This document shows positions 35,220 to 43,957 of a stretch of 64,000 nt of DNA, in pieces. Below the pieces are notes generated by a model. The model ran no database searches, was not told the DNA's origin, and saw nothing but the letters and a program-made list of their open reading frames with translations. The stretch covers positions 2,852,001-2,916,000 of the forward strand of contig NZ_JAATJK010000001.1 in assembly GCF_011927785.1 (NCBI RefSeq). Reading direction: 5' to 3'. Each line of letters starts with the position of its first letter. The stretch's first letter is position 1. The position numbers were made by a program, and so were the translations under genes. Origin of the DNA: Micromonospora profundi (lineage in GTDB: Bacteria; Actinomycetota; Actinomycetes; Mycobacteriales; Micromonosporaceae).

Positions 35220-36797
35220 ATGACGTTCTCGCTGGACCTGCCTGCCGTACCGCCGGACCTGCTCGCGCTCGGCGAGCCCACACACGGCGAATCCGCCTTC
35301 CTCCAGATACGCAACGAGGTCTTCGCGTCGCTTGTCGAGCGCGGCTACCGGTCAATCGCACTGGAGAGCGACCGCGCGGCGGGGCTGACCGCCGACGACT
35401 TCGTCCGGGGCGACGCAGGCGTGACGCTCGACAGCGCGCTCGCCGAGGGGTTCAGCCACGGTTTCGGCTCGGCCCCGGCCAACCGTGACCTGCTGCTGTG
35501 GATGCGGGAGTGGAACACGGGCCGGCCGGCCTCCGAGCGCCTGACGTTCCACGGCTTCGACGCCCCGCTGGAGATGGACCACGCGCCGAGCCCGAGACGG
35601 CACCTCGCCCAGGTCTGTGACTATCTCGGCTCGGACCGGTTCGCCGAGATCGACGATCTGATCGGTGCCGACGCCCAGTGGAGCGACCCTGCCGCGATCT
35701 GGGAGCAGGGCAGGTCGATCGGGCGATCCGCCGATGCCCAGCGGCTGCGGGTGATCGCCGACGACCTGCTGACCGAGCTGCACCTGCGGGCAGCCCAGCG
35801 GCCCGAGGGTTGGCAGGCGGCGCGGGTGTGGGCGACAAGCACGCTCGCCCTGCTGCGCTACCACGCCGAGGCCGCCGCGCCGCTCCCGCAGGACGCCCGC
35901 TTCGCCCGCCTGGCACAGGTCCGGGACGCGCTGATGGCCGAGAACCTGCTCGCGATCCGGGAGGTTGAGGCTCACCGGGGGCCGACGCTTGTCTTCGCGC
36001 ACAACAGGCACCTCCAGCGTGACCCGGGCACGATGACAGTGGCCGGGACCGATCAGCAGTGGTTCGGTGCCGGCGCGATCGTCGGGGCGCTGCTCGGCGA
36101 CAGGTACGCGGTGATCGTCGGCAGCCTCGGCGCGAGCCCCACGCTGGGCATCGACGCGCCCCCCGCCTCGACGTACGAGGGCAAACTCCAGGACGGAACA
36201 GACCTTCCCCGGTACGTCCGCGCCGCCGACGTGGAGGCCGCCGAGAAGAGGTCGCACGACTACCGGTACTTCCCGCTCGACGCGGCCACGATCGCCCACG
36301 CGGACGGGGTGCTGCACATTCCGACAGGCGTCGACCCTGCCACGCTCGCCGACCGGATTCTCGCGTTGCCCGACGTCGAGCAGTTCGTCGCGACAGCCGA
36401 GAACGGCTCACCGGAAGGCGCGTGGGGCGACCGCTTCTTCTACGTCGGCCCGGACCGCCGCCAGCCGTTCGCCACGATCGTCGAGCACGACGTACCCGGC
36501 TTCGACGAAGCCTCGCAGCTCGACCGACCCGGCGTCTTCCGGCTCAACCTTGAGCTGGGCCGGGCCGAGTTCGAGCGGCTGTTCGGCTTCGCTCCCGGCG
36601 ACTTCGAGGCGCACCGCGACAGCTTCGACTTCGCCAGGCTGGACACCGTCGTGCCGCACCCCGGCTATGCGCTGCACGGTTTCGCAAGCATCGTCATGCC
36701 CGGCCCGCAGATGCTGCCCGAGATCGACCGACTGCTCACGGTGTCCCACGCCCGAGCCGTCGACAGGCACGAGCGCGCATCGCGCAGGGCGCGGTGA
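35220..36797 (+). CDS. Erythromycin esterase family protein
   Basis: Protein of 525 residues of the EreA/EreB/succinoglycan-biosynthesis-like esterase family. Conserved motifs are LLALGEPTHGESAFLQIRNEVF with the essential His and Glu near residues 20-30, YRSIALESD, ERLTFHGFDAP, and TLVFAHNRHLQRD with a further conserved His. EreA-type enzymes open the macrolide lactone, but many actinobacterial members are of unknown substrate. Cytoplasmic, no signal peptide. ATG 35220 is chosen over an upstream in-frame GTG/ATG because it restores the family N-terminus and follows a TACGGT element. A role in macrolide resistance is possible, not shown. Confidence 0.9.
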   Translation: MTFSLDLPAVPPDLLALGEPTHGESAFLQIRNEVFASLVERGYRSIALESDRAAGLTADDFVRGDAGVTLDSALAEGFSHGFGSAPANRDLLLWMREWNTGRPASERLTFHGFDAPLEMDHAPSPRRHLAQVCDYLGSDRFAEIDDLIGADAQWSDPAAIWEQGRSIGRSADAQRLRVIADDLLTELHLRAAQRPEGWQAARVWATSTLALLRYHAEAAAPLPQDARFARLAQVRDALMAENLLAIREVEAHRGPTLVFAHNRHLQRDPGTMTVAGTDQQWFGAGAIVGALLGDRYAVIVGSLGASPTLGIDAPPASTYEGKLQDGTDLPRYVRAADVEAAEKRSHDYRYFPLDAATIAHADGVLHIPTGVDPATLADRILALPDVEQFVATAENGSPEGAWGDRFFYVGPDRRQPFATIVEHDVPGFDEASQLDRPGVFRLNLELGRAEFERLFGFAPGDFEAHRDSFDFARLDTVVPHPGYALHGFASIVMPGPQMLPEIDRLLTVSHARAVDRHERASRRAR

Positions 36798-36806
36798 CGG
36801 CGCGGC

Positions 36807-37436
36807 TCACTCCGGCGGCCTGGCTCCCGACTGCTCGCTCACCATGTAGGCCGCGTACCAGTCGGGCCAGTCGTCGTCCCGCTGACCGGTGCGTTTCTCG
36901 TGCTCGCCGTGGGCGGCCGCCGCGCGCCGGAGCGCGCCCGCCAGGTCGCTCACCGAGCCGAACGACGTCAAGCCGCCCTCGACACGCCCCGGCAGCCTTG
37001 TCGTGATCTCCTGCATCAGCCAGGTGTTGCCGTCCGGGTCGCGGAACGAGGCCCGCGAGACGTAGCTGCGCCGCTCGGGATCGATTCCGTCGACCGGCCC
37101 GTCCGGCCCGACGTGGAAGATGCCGCCCACCTCGACGCCCGCGGCGACCAGTGCGTCGCGGGCGGCGGCGATGTCGGACACGACCAGGTACGCCACTGAC
37201 GAGCCGGGCACCGCCGCCGCGAGATCCGGGCCGAACTGCACCGAGCAGCCGCTGCCGTGCGGGGTGAACTGGACGACGCCCGACGGCGTGCGGTCGAGCC
37301 GCCATCCCAGGCGTTCGTAGAACGCCTTCGCGCGGTCGACATCCGACACCGGTACGACGAGCACCTCAAGCTTCGTGGCGATGCTCTCGACGCTCGCCAT
37401 CACGCTCACGTCTGCCTGGGCGGTCTTCGGGCACAT
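36807..37436 (-). CDS. VOC (glyoxalase-like) family protein
   Basis: Protein of 209 residues with a vicinal-oxygen-chelate domain (about 20-142): KLEVLVVPVSDVDRAKAFYERLGW, a central PHGSGCSVQFG strand, VSDIAAARDALVAAGVEV and SFRDPDGNTWLMQEI. The C-terminal part (about 150-209) is a helical extension with EKRTGQRDDDWPDWYAAYM, which I recall in a subgroup of actinobacterial VOC proteins. The ATG at 37436 has GGGAGG five to six bases upstream; ATG 37400 is an alternative. It converges with the esterase gene (9-base gap). The reaction cannot be assigned; lyase, dioxygenase and resistance functions all occur. Confidence 0.9.
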   Translation of the reverse strand: MCPKTAQADVSVMASVESIATKLEVLVVPVSDVDRAKAFYERLGWRLDRTPSGVVQFTPHGSGCSVQFGPDLAAAVPGSSVAYLVVSDIAAARDALVAAGVEVGGIFHVGPDGPVDGIDPERRSYVSRASFRDPDGNTWLMQEITTRLPGRVEGGLTSFGSVSDLAGALRRAAAAHGEHEKRTGQRDDDWPDWYAAYMVSEQSGARPPE

Positions 37437-37657
37437 CGCGGCCTCCCCTGGGTCGAGCAGCGGCGTACCCGGTAGGCGGTGTCGCATGCGCACCCCACGG
37501 CGGGCCGGGCCCGCCACGGCGGACCGGTCGCCGGGACGGAAACCGGCGGGCCGCCCACGGGACGGAGCGGGCGGGGCCCGGTCGCTTCGGGCCGTGGAAT
37601 CTTCGGAGCCGGCCCTCGACGGCGGCTACCCTGCCTATCGTTCAGTGAGGCGTGCGG

Positions 37658-38143
37658 TCACTCTTCGGGCCTCGCGTCGAGGTGCGTGCGAAGCGCCGCC
37701 GCTATCTCGCCCGCAGCGCGGAGCTGGTCCGGCGTGAGAGCGTCGACGAAGAGGTCACGCACGGCGCGCAGGTGCGGGACTGTTGCCCGGTGGAAGGCTT
37801 CCGCGCCGCTGGGCGTGAGACGCACCTCCGACCCTCGGGGAACGGTGGGGCACTCGCGGCGGCTGACGAGCCCGCGCCGTTCCATCCGGCCCAGGTGGTG
37901 GGAGAGCCGGCTCCGCTCCCACCCGACGTGGGACGCGAGTGCGGAGGAGCGCATCTGCTGGTCCGGCGCCTCACTCAGCGCGAGCAGTACGACGTAGTCG
38001 CCCGGTGACAGCGTGGACTCGACCTGGAGGCGTGACGTGAGCTGGGAGTTGAGCGCGGCGGTCGTCTCGACGAAGTTCCGCCAGATCCGTAGTTCGTCAG
38101 TGGTCGGTAGCTGGCGCCGCCGCTCGGGTGTGGCCTCCGTCAT
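37658..38143 (-). CDS. MarR family regulator of the adjacent LLM oxidoreductase
   Basis: Regulator of 161 residues. The winged helix (about 45-115) has STLSPGDYVVLLALSEAP, LASHVGWERSRLSHHLGRMERRGL and the wing VPRGSEVRLTPSG. Long N- and C-terminal helices provide the dimer interface. The ATG at 38143 sits behind GGGGGAG. It is divergent from the LLM flavin enzyme gene, and two copies of a TTGAC(GT/AC)GTCAA palindrome lie between the two starts, so autoregulation and control of the oxidoreductase operon are likely. Confidence 0.93.
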   Translation of the reverse strand: MTEATPERRRQLPTTDELRIWRNFVETTAALNSQLTSRLQVESTLSPGDYVVLLALSEAPDQQMRSSALASHVGWERSRLSHHLGRMERRGLVSRRECPTVPRGSEVRLTPSGAEAFHRATVPHLRAVRDLFVDALTPDQLRAAGEIAAALRTHLDARPEE

Positions 38144-38157
38144 CTGCTCCCCCGGAA

Positions 38158-38199
38158 TTGACGTGTCAATGGCAAAGTTAGCACCTGTTGACACGTCAA
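38158..38199. promoter_or_regulatory. Paired MarR-type operators in inverted orientation
   Basis: TTGACGTGTCAA (38158-38169) and TTGACACGTCAA (38188-38199) are exact reverse complements of each other and each is a 10/12 palindrome. Their starts are 30 bases apart, about three helical turns, in the divergent gap. Confidence 0.75.
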
Positions 38200-38241
38200 C
38201 CAGGGAGTCGACAACGGCTCCGCCGAAGGGAGAGTTCACAG

Positions 38242-39273
38242 ATGTCTGACCTCGAATTCGGGCTCGACACCTTCGGCGACGTACCGGAGGACGATTCCGG
38301 CAAGCCGCTCTCGCACGCCGCCGCCATCCGGCAGGTCGTCGACGAGGCGGTGCTTGCGGACGAGTTGGGCGTCGACGTCATCGCTCTCGGCGAGCACCAC
38401 CGGCCGGAATACTCGGTGTCGACACCGGAGACCGTGCTGGCCGGCATCGCCACCCGTACCTCGCGTATCCGGCTCGCCTCCGGCGTGACGGTGCTGAGTT
38501 CGGACGACCCCGTCCGGGTGTTCCAGCGGTTCGCCACCGTCGACGCGCTGTCGAACGGCCGGGCCGAGGTCATCCTGGGCCGGGGCTCGTTCACCGAGTC
38601 CTTTCCCCTCTTCGGCTACGACCTGCGCGACTACGACACGCTGTTCGAGGAGAAGATCGAGCTGTTCGTGAAGCTCCTGGACGAGAAGCCGGTCACCTGG
38701 AGCGGCACCCTGCGTGCCCCACTGGACAACGCCGACGTCTACCCGAAGACGGAGTCGGGCCGCCTGAGCACCTGGGTCGGCGTGGGCGGGTCGCCGCAGT
38801 CGGTGGTGCGTACCGCCCGCTACGGTCTGCCGCTGATGCTCGCCATCATCGGCGGCTCGCCCGAACGCTTCGCGCCCTACACCGACCTCTACCGCCGGGC
38901 GGCGGAGCAACTCGGCACGACCGCGCACCCGGTCGGGATGCACTCGCCGGGCTTCATCGCCGACACCGACGAAGAGGCCAAGGAGCTGTACTGGCCGCAC
39001 TACCGGGTCATGCGCAACCGGATCGGCGCGCTGCGCGGCTGGCCGCCGATCCGCCGCGCCGAGTTCGACGCCGAGGTGGAACACGGCTCCCTCTACATCG
39101 GCTCGCCGCAGACAGTGGCCCGCCGGGTGGCCGCTGCGATCCGCGGCCTCGGCGTGGGCCGGTTCGACCTGATCTACACGGCGGGAGCGCAGCCGGTGAG
39201 CGCCCGGATGCGGGCCGTCGAACTGTACGGCTCGACGGTGATCCCCATGGTCCGCGACATCCTGGCCAGCTGA
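38242..39273 (+). CDS. LLM-class flavin-dependent oxidoreductase
   Basis: Luciferase-like monooxygenase-family enzyme of 343 residues. Motifs are [11 protein letters not shown] at the start, [53 protein letters not shown] and the late [14 protein letters not shown]. This subgroup, often labelled alkanal monooxygenase-like or CE1758 family, usually uses FMN. ATG 38242 follows GAAGGGAGAG. It is the first gene of a MarR-controlled operon with the Rossmann reductase 32 bases downstream, which may supply reduced cofactor. Substrate unknown. Confidence 0.93.
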   Translation: MSDLEFGLDTFGDVPEDDSGKPLSHAAAIRQVVDEAVLADELGVDVIALGEHHRPEYSVSTPETVLAGIATRTSRIRLASGVTVLSSDDPVRVFQRFATVDALSNGRAEVILGRGSFTESFPLFGYDLRDYDTLFEEKIELFVKLLDEKPVTWSGTLRAPLDNADVYPKTESGRLSTWVGVGGSPQSVVRTARYGLPLMLAIIGGSPERFAPYTDLYRRAAEQLGTTAHPVGMHSPGFIADTDEEAKELYWPHYRVMRNRIGALRGWPPIRRAEFDAEVEHGSLYIGSPQTVARRVAAAIRGLGVGRFDLIYTAGAQPVSARMRAVELYGSTVIPMVRDILAS

Positions 39274-39305
39274 TCCGCCCGCTCGACGGCACAACGGAGG
39301 ACGAC

Positions 39306-39992
39306 ATGCACGACAACGGCCAGACCCTCGCTGTGCTCGGCGCCGGCAAGGTGGGCACGGTGATCGCCCGGCTCGCCCTCGCCGCCGGCTACCGGGTGCT
39401 CATCGCCGGCTCCGGCGACCCGGAGAAGATCGCCCTCACCGTCGAGGTGCTGACGCCCGGAGCGGTCGCCACCACAGCCGTCGACGCGGCGGCCGCCGCC
39501 GACCTGGTCGTCCTCGCCCTCCCGCTTGGCAAGTACCGCGCCCTTCCCGTCGAGGCGCTGCGAGGCAAGCTCGTGGTCGACGCCATGAACTACTGGTGGG
39601 AGGTCGACGGCATCCGTGACGACCTCACCGACCCGGGCACCTCGTCCAGCGAGACCGTCCAGGCGTTCCTGTCCGGCTCGCGGCTCGTCAAGGCGTTCAA
39701 CCACATGGGCTACCACGACCTGGAGGAGGGGGCGCGGCCGGCGGGAGCGGCCGACCGCAAGGCCATCGCCATCGCCGGCGACGACGCCGCCGACCTCACC
39801 ACGGTCGCCTCCCTCGTGGACACGCTGGGCTTCGACCCGGTCGTCGCTGGTGGCCTCGCCGAGGGCGTACGCCTCGAACCGGGTAGCGAACTGTTCGGCG
39901 CCAACGTGAGCGCCGACGAGATACGCGCCATGCTCGACCGCTTCCCCGAGTCGGAACGGGGACGGATCATCGCGGAGGCGCGGGCGCGCTGA
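39306..39992 (+). CDS. NADPH-dependent F420 reductase-like (Rossmann) protein
   Basis: Protein of 228 residues with an N-terminal NADP-binding motif [30 protein letters not shown] and the downstream segments [26 protein letters not shown] and [16 protein letters not shown], which are characteristic of the NADPH:F420 oxidoreductase (Fno)-like/NAD(P)-binding family. It follows the LLM oxidoreductase by 32 bases behind CGGAGG, so the pair probably forms a cofactor-recycling couple: this protein could reduce F420 or FMN used by the LLM enzyme (inference from context). Confidence 0.9.
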   Translation: MHDNGQTLAVLGAGKVGTVIARLALAAGYRVLIAGSGDPEKIALTVEVLTPGAVATTAVDAAAAADLVVLALPLGKYRALPVEALRGKLVVDAMNYWWEVDGIRDDLTDPGTSSSETVQAFLSGSRLVKAFNHMGYHDLEEGARPAGAADRKAIAIAGDDAADLTTVASLVDTLGFDPVVAGGLAEGVRLEPGSELFGANVSADEIRAMLDRFPESERGRIIAEARAR

Positions 39993-40055
39993 GCGCCGTC
40001 CTCCATCGCCTGAGCGCGCTCGGCCAGCGGCCGTCCCGGCTCGGCGCGGGCGGCG

Positions 40056-40757
40056 TTACGACGTCCAGCCCTGTCGGTGCAGCCGTTCGATGCCGTCCAG
40101 CAGCAGGTCCAGCGCGAACTCGAACTCGAACTGGTCGTCGCAGCCCTGCCCGACGACCGACCCGTCGTCGTGCGACGCCGCTGTGGCGATCTCCGCGAGG
40201 TGCGGGAAGCGGGCCGCGACCTCCGGCGGCAGGGCTGCTGACGGTGCTGGCTCGATCGCGCCGGACCGGCCGGCACGCCGGGAGTCGTCGAACAACTCCT
40301 GGCTGAAGCCGAGGATGCGGCTGCCCATCGCGTGCATGACGTGGTGGGTGAGGTCGGCGGAGAACCCGCCGGCCCGGAACGTGCCGACCATCGAGTCGAG
40401 GTACGCGAGGATTGCAGGCGTCGCCATGTTGCGCGTGTCGATGGCGAGCGGCGCCCAGGGGTGGCGCAGCAGCGCCTGCCGCGCGGACAGAATGCGCCCC
40501 CGGACCGTCTGCTTCCATTCGGCGTCGGGCGTCGGCGGGTCGATCTCGGCGACTACCACGTCGATCATGCCGTCGAGCAGCTCGTCCTTGTTGGCCACGT
40601 GCTTGTAGAGGGCCATCGGCACGACGCCGAGATCCTTGGCGAGGTTGCGCATGCTCAGGGACTCGATGCCGGCCTCGTCGGCGAGCGCGACGGCGGCGCG
40701 CAGGATGCGATCCCTGCTCAGCGGCGTCCGGCGCAGCGTCTCCACCTGCTCAGCCAT
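40056..40757 (-). CDS. TetR family regulator (TetR_C-type) of the adjacent MDR oxidoreductase
   Basis: Regulator of 233 residues. The HTH (about 10-60) has LSRDRILRAAVALADEAGIESLSMRNLAKDLGVVPMALYKHVANKDELLDGM in consecutive pieces, and the C-terminal domain resembles the ligand domain of TetR itself (HPWAPLAIDTRN, HHVMHAMGSRILGFSQELF, FEFALDLLLDGIERL). It is divergent from the MDR oxidoreductase, with two near-identical palindromes in the gap, so it should repress that gene until a ligand binds. ATG 40757 gives the expected N-terminal length. Confidence 0.94.
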   Translation of the reverse strand: MAEQVETLRRTPLSRDRILRAAVALADEAGIESLSMRNLAKDLGVVPMALYKHVANKDELLDGMIDVVVAEIDPPTPDAEWKQTVRGRILSARQALLRHPWAPLAIDTRNMATPAILAYLDSMVGTFRAGGFSADLTHHVMHAMGSRILGFSQELFDDSRRAGRSGAIEPAPSAALPPEVAARFPHLAEIATAASHDDGSVVGQGCDDQFEFEFALDLLLDGIERLHRQGWTS

Positions 40758-40805
40758 CTCGGTCCTCGTCTTCCGGCAGCGGTAGAAACCATAACCGCAT
40801 TGACT

Positions 40806-40856
40806 GGTGTACGGCGTACACCTAGAGTGTTTCCCAGGAGGTGTACGCCGTACACC
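40806..40856. promoter_or_regulatory. Twin 17-base palindromic operators
   Basis: GGTGTACGGCGTACACC (40806-40822) and GGTGTACGCCGTACACC (40840-40856) differ only at the centre; centres are 34 bases apart. A -10-like TAGAGT (40823-40828) for the plus-strand gene lies between, so binding would block the promoter. GTGTAC-N-GTACAC-type sites are typical of TetR repressors. Confidence 0.85.
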
Positions 40857-40871
40857 TGGAAGGAGGCGGAG

Positions 40872-41855
40872 ATGAAGGCGATCGTCCAGGACCGGTACGG
40901 CCCCCCGGAGACACTCCGGCTCGCGGACGTCGACACACCGGTGCCCGCCCCCGACGAGGTGCTCGTGCGGGTCGAGGCCGCAGCGCTCAACGCGTACGAC
41001 TGGCACGCCATGCGGGGCGAACCACTGATGGCACGGCTGGCAATGGGCCGGTCACGGCCCCGGGCGCGCATCCGTGGGCGCGACTTCGCAGGCCGGGTCG
41101 AGGCGGTTGGCGCCAACGTCCGGCAGTTCAGCCCCGGCGACGCCGTCTTCGGTGACCTCGGCGACGCCAACGGCGCCTTCGCCGAGTACGTGTGCGTGCC
41201 CGCGAACGTCGTCGCACCGGTCCCCGCGAACCTCACGCCGCAACAGGCCGCCGCGCTGCCGTTGGCAGGCGTCACAGCGCTCATGGGGTTGTCCGATGTG
41301 GGACGTGTCGAGCCCGGCCACCGCGTCCTCGTCAACGGAGCCTCCGGGGGCGTCGGCACCCTGGCCGTCCAACTGGCCAAGGCGCTCGGCGCGACGGTGA
41401 CAGGGGTGTGCAGCACCCGCAACGTCGACCTGGTCCGCAGCCTCGGCGCCGACCACGTCGTCGACTACACCCGCGACGACTTCACAAGGGACGGTCGCCG
41501 GTACGACGTCGTGCTCGACCTGGTCGGCAACCGTTCACTCAGTGCTCTGCGGCGGGCGCTGACAGCGACCGGGACGCTTGTGCTCTCCGGCGGAGGCGTG
41601 TACCGCGGCAGCAGCCTCCTCGGGCCGGTCTGGCTCCTCGCCCGTGGACGACTGCTGGCACCGTTCGTGCGGCAGCGCATCGTCACCCTCGCCACGACGC
41701 CCAGCCGGCAGCACCTCGACACGCTTTGCGCCCACGCCGAGGCCGGCCGCCTCACGGCTGTCGTCGACCGGACCTATCAGCTCCACGAGGTGCCCGACGC
41801 CATCCGGTACCTCGAAGGCGAACACGCCCGCGCCAAGGTGGTCATCACCGTCTGA
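40872..41855 (+). CDS. NAD(P)-dependent MDR oxidoreductase, quinone-oxidoreductase-like
   Basis: Zinc-free medium-chain reductase of 327 residues. Motifs are MKAIVQDRYGPPETLRLADV, VRVEAAALNAYDWHAMRGEP, RGRDFAGRVEAVG and the NADPH loop HRVLVNGASGGVGTLAVQLAKALGA. This subfamily reduces quinones or alpha,beta-unsaturated carbonyls. AAGGAGG precedes ATG 40872. It is expressed from the promoter between the twin operators, so it is induced when the TetR protein is released. Its 3' end overlaps the convergent heme-locus gene by 11 bases. Confidence 0.93.
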   Translation: MKAIVQDRYGPPETLRLADVDTPVPAPDEVLVRVEAAALNAYDWHAMRGEPLMARLAMGRSRPRARIRGRDFAGRVEAVGANVRQFSPGDAVFGDLGDANGAFAEYVCVPANVVAPVPANLTPQQAAALPLAGVTALMGLSDVGRVEPGHRVLVNGASGGVGTLAVQLAKALGATVTGVCSTRNVDLVRSLGADHVVDYTRDDFTRDGRRYDVVLDLVGNRSLSALRRALTATGTLVLSGGGVYRGSSLLGPVWLLARGRLLAPFVRQRIVTLATTPSRQHLDTLCAHAEAGRLTAVVDRTYQLHEVPDAIRYLEGEHARAKVVITV

Positions 41856-42777
41856 CACCCCGGTGGCGCCCCCGACCAGCCGATGCCCGTCGCCGGTCCG
41901 GTGTGCCCGCGACGGAAGTGCCGGTCGGCGTGGCGCTGGACGTGGCGGACGCGCGAGGTCGGCCCGGGAGGCTGAACAACAACAGGACGAGCAGCGCCGC
42001 CGGCACCACGAGCAGACCCCACGGGTGTCGGGCGGTGGCCACCACGAAGGGCAGCGGCCCGCTGGCGGGTTCGATCAGGCCGTGCACCTCGTACCGGCCG
42101 AGCGTCGTCGCGCTCAGCGGCACTCGGACGACGTACTCACGGCTCTGCCCGCCGGGGATGGTGCCTACGGGCGGGGCGGCCACCATCGTGTGCACCTGCC
42201 CGGGGCTGCCGGCGAGCAGCGTGATCGGCGGCTCGACGACGTCGACGGGGCCCGGGTTGTGCAGGGTGATCCGCACTGTCAGTTCGCCAGGGAGACCGAA
42301 CCAGCCGGCCACCCCGGACTCGTCCACAGCGTGCACACCGGCGAGTGCCAACTCCGGCGGCGACCCGGCCGTGCTGGCGACCGGCGCGGACACCCCTGTC
42401 AACGGCAGTGCCACTGAGGCGGTGGTCACGCCGCTCGGGGTCTGGACGCGCAGCCGGCAGGGGCAGGCGACCGGCGGCGCGGCGAGCAGCACCGGCATCC
42501 GGGCGTTGCCGGTGGCGGGCACCTGGCCGCCGCTGGCCCGGTCCGTCGCGCAGTCGAGTGCGCCCCGCCGGCCGTCGTTGCCGCAGACCTCCACCTGGAC
42601 CACGCCGGCCGGCCACCCGTCCAGTGCGACAAGCACGCGATCCCCCACCCGGAAGGTCCCGGCGGGCAGCGCCACGCGGGGTTGTCCGTCCGGCGGCCGG
42701 TCGGTGCTGGGAGCCGGCCCGGCGGATGCCAGCAGGGCGGCGACGACGGAGACAGCGAGCAGGACGAAACGGCTCAC
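41845..42777 (-). CDS. Membrane-anchored surface protein of the HtaA-WxL operon
   Basis: A 310-residue secreted protein. A signal peptide (about 1-22: SRFVLLAVSVVAALLASAGPA) precedes a beta-rich region (residues about 35-120) with several cysteines (EVCGNDG, DCATDR, CPCRLRV), then an Ig-like stretch (ELTVRITLHNPGPVDVVEPPI and VVRVPLSATTLG), and a C-terminal membrane helix (PWGLLVVPAALLVLLLFSLP) with a basic tail. GTG 42777 overlaps the stop of the DUF916 gene (GTGA). I do not recognise the family. Context suggests it is a cell-surface partner of the HtaA/DUF916 heme-scavenging complex. Confidence 0.8.
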   Translation of the reverse strand: MSRFVLLAVSVVAALLASAGPAPSTDRPPDGQPRVALPAGTFRVGDRVLVALDGWPAGVVQVEVCGNDGRRGALDCATDRASGGQVPATGNARMPVLLAAPPVACPCRLRVQTPSGVTTASVALPLTGVSAPVASTAGSPPELALAGVHAVDESGVAGWFGLPGELTVRITLHNPGPVDVVEPPITLLAGSPGQVHTMVAAPPVGTIPGGQSREYVVRVPLSATTLGRYEVHGLIEPASGPLPFVVATARHPWGLLVVPAALLVLLLFSLPGRPRASATSSATPTGTSVAGTPDRRRASAGRGRHRGVRR

Positions 42778-43871
42778 GGCGTGCCGCTGAGCGGTTCGGG
42801 GCCGGGCGCGGTCGCGCTCGCGGCCCGCGACGCGGTGGCCACCGGCGTCGGTCGCGCGCCGGAGCGACGACGCCACGGCCGCCACCGCCGTACGCCGAAC
42901 CAGCCGGCCGCCCCGGCGAGCAGGGCGATGAGCAGCCACGGGGGCGCCCAGACACCCGCCGAGCGGAGCACTGGAGGCAGCGCGGTGTCGGTGGTGGTCG
43001 CAGCGAGGTCCACAGTTGCGGCAAGTCGCAGCGCCGGTGGCACACCGGTGATCCGTTCGGTCACGGCGAAGGTGGCGCCGGGCAGGAGTTCCGGAAGGTC
43101 CACCGGGGCGGTCCGGGCGAGTTCCCAGCCGAAGGGCCCGTCGACGACGACCGAGCCCGTTCCGCCGACCCGAACATTGCCGGTGTTACGCAGCAGGTAG
43201 CTGACCGTCAGGTCGCCGCCGCCGAAAGGGTTGACGGGGTTGTCGTACTCCATCGTGACCGACTCGACGGCGACGGCGGGTCGCACCTCCCCGGGCACCC
43301 GCAGGTAGACCCGGGCGGCGAGCCGCTGGTCCATCCGGACCTGCTGGCCGTCGGCGGAGGTGCCGGTCTGCCGCAGGGCGGCGATCATCCCTCCGGCGTG
43401 GTCGCCCGGGGTGGCGTTCTTCGGCACGGTGAGTCGGAACGGGATGTCGGCCCGCTTGCCGGGCGGCACCGTCCAGCGTCGTCGCTCCAGGTGCATCCAG
43501 GAGCCCACGTCCACGGCGGCCCGGTCGGCGGGGAGCAGGGCGAACGCGCCGTCGGTAGTGGTGTGGGCGTCGGTGGCGTACACGTCGAAGGTGAGCGGTC
43601 GGTCGCTCAGGTTTGTGACTCCGAGGTGGTCGGTGAGCGTGCTGCCGGGCGCGAGGTCGTAGATGAAGTAGTTGCGTCCGGTGGGCCCGTCGGGGCTGGA
43701 CGGCTGTACCGCCCATCGCGCTACCGAACCGCCGGCGGCTGGAGTCGGATTCGGTACGGAGGCGAGCGGCGGCGTGGCCGGTGCGGCGGCGGCGAGCGAG
43801 GCCGGGACTGTCGCGGCCAGCACGGCGACGAGCGCGGCGCAGGCCCGGGAGGCGGCGGTGACGAGGTGCAT
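42774..43871 (-). CDS. DUF916 / WxL-protein-binding surface protein
   Basis: Secreted, membrane-anchored protein of 365 residues. A signal peptide (1-30, ending SLAAAAP) is followed by a DUF916-like domain (about 50-190: FIYDLAPGSTLTDHLGVTNLSDRPLTFDVYATDA, the Lys/Arg-rich RRWTVPPGKRADIPF and NATPGDHAGGMIAAL), then a second domain (VRVEST-type strands, about 200-300), a C-terminal helix (LLIALLAGAAGWFGV) and a basic tail. DUF916 proteins anchor WxL-domain proteins to the wall in Firmicutes (family knowledge). The upstream gene indeed ends in a WxL-like domain, so this protein should hold it on the surface. Confidence 0.85.
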   Translation of the reverse strand: MHLVTAASRACAALVAVLAATVPASLAAAAPATPPLASVPNPTPAAGGSVARWAVQPSSPDGPTGRNYFIYDLAPGSTLTDHLGVTNLSDRPLTFDVYATDAHTTTDGAFALLPADRAAVDVGSWMHLERRRWTVPPGKRADIPFRLTVPKNATPGDHAGGMIAALRQTGTSADGQQVRMDQRLAARVYLRVPGEVRPAVAVESVTMEYDNPVNPFGGGDLTVSYLLRNTGNVRVGGTGSVVVDGPFGWELARTAPVDLPELLPGATFAVTERITGVPPALRLAATVDLAATTTDTALPPVLRSAGVWAPPWLLIALLAGAAGWFGVRRWRPWRRRSGARPTPVATASRAASATAPGPEPLSGTP

Positions 43872-43907
43872 GGGTGCGGCTCCGGGTGCTTTCACAGGCG
43901 CGTCGGA

Positions 43908-43943
43908 CCGGTGGGGCGGGACGGGGAGGTCCCACCCCGCCGG
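43908..43943 (-). terminator. Intra-operon hairpin between HtaA-WxL and DUF916 genes
   Basis: Two 15-base arms (43908-43922 and 43929-43943) pair with two G-U wobbles around GGGGAG. It lies in the 86-base gap inside the operon and may attenuate read-through, so the surface protein is made in excess of its anchor. Confidence 0.5.
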
Positions 43944-43957
43944 TTGTCGACGCCGAC

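Noticed and set aside
41845..41855. Frameshift or misassembly at the convergent gene overlap
   Set aside because: Both frames are intact with stops at 41853-41855 (plus) and 41845-41847 (minus). A similar 11-base convergent overlap occurs at 14853-14863, so the overlap is normal packing.
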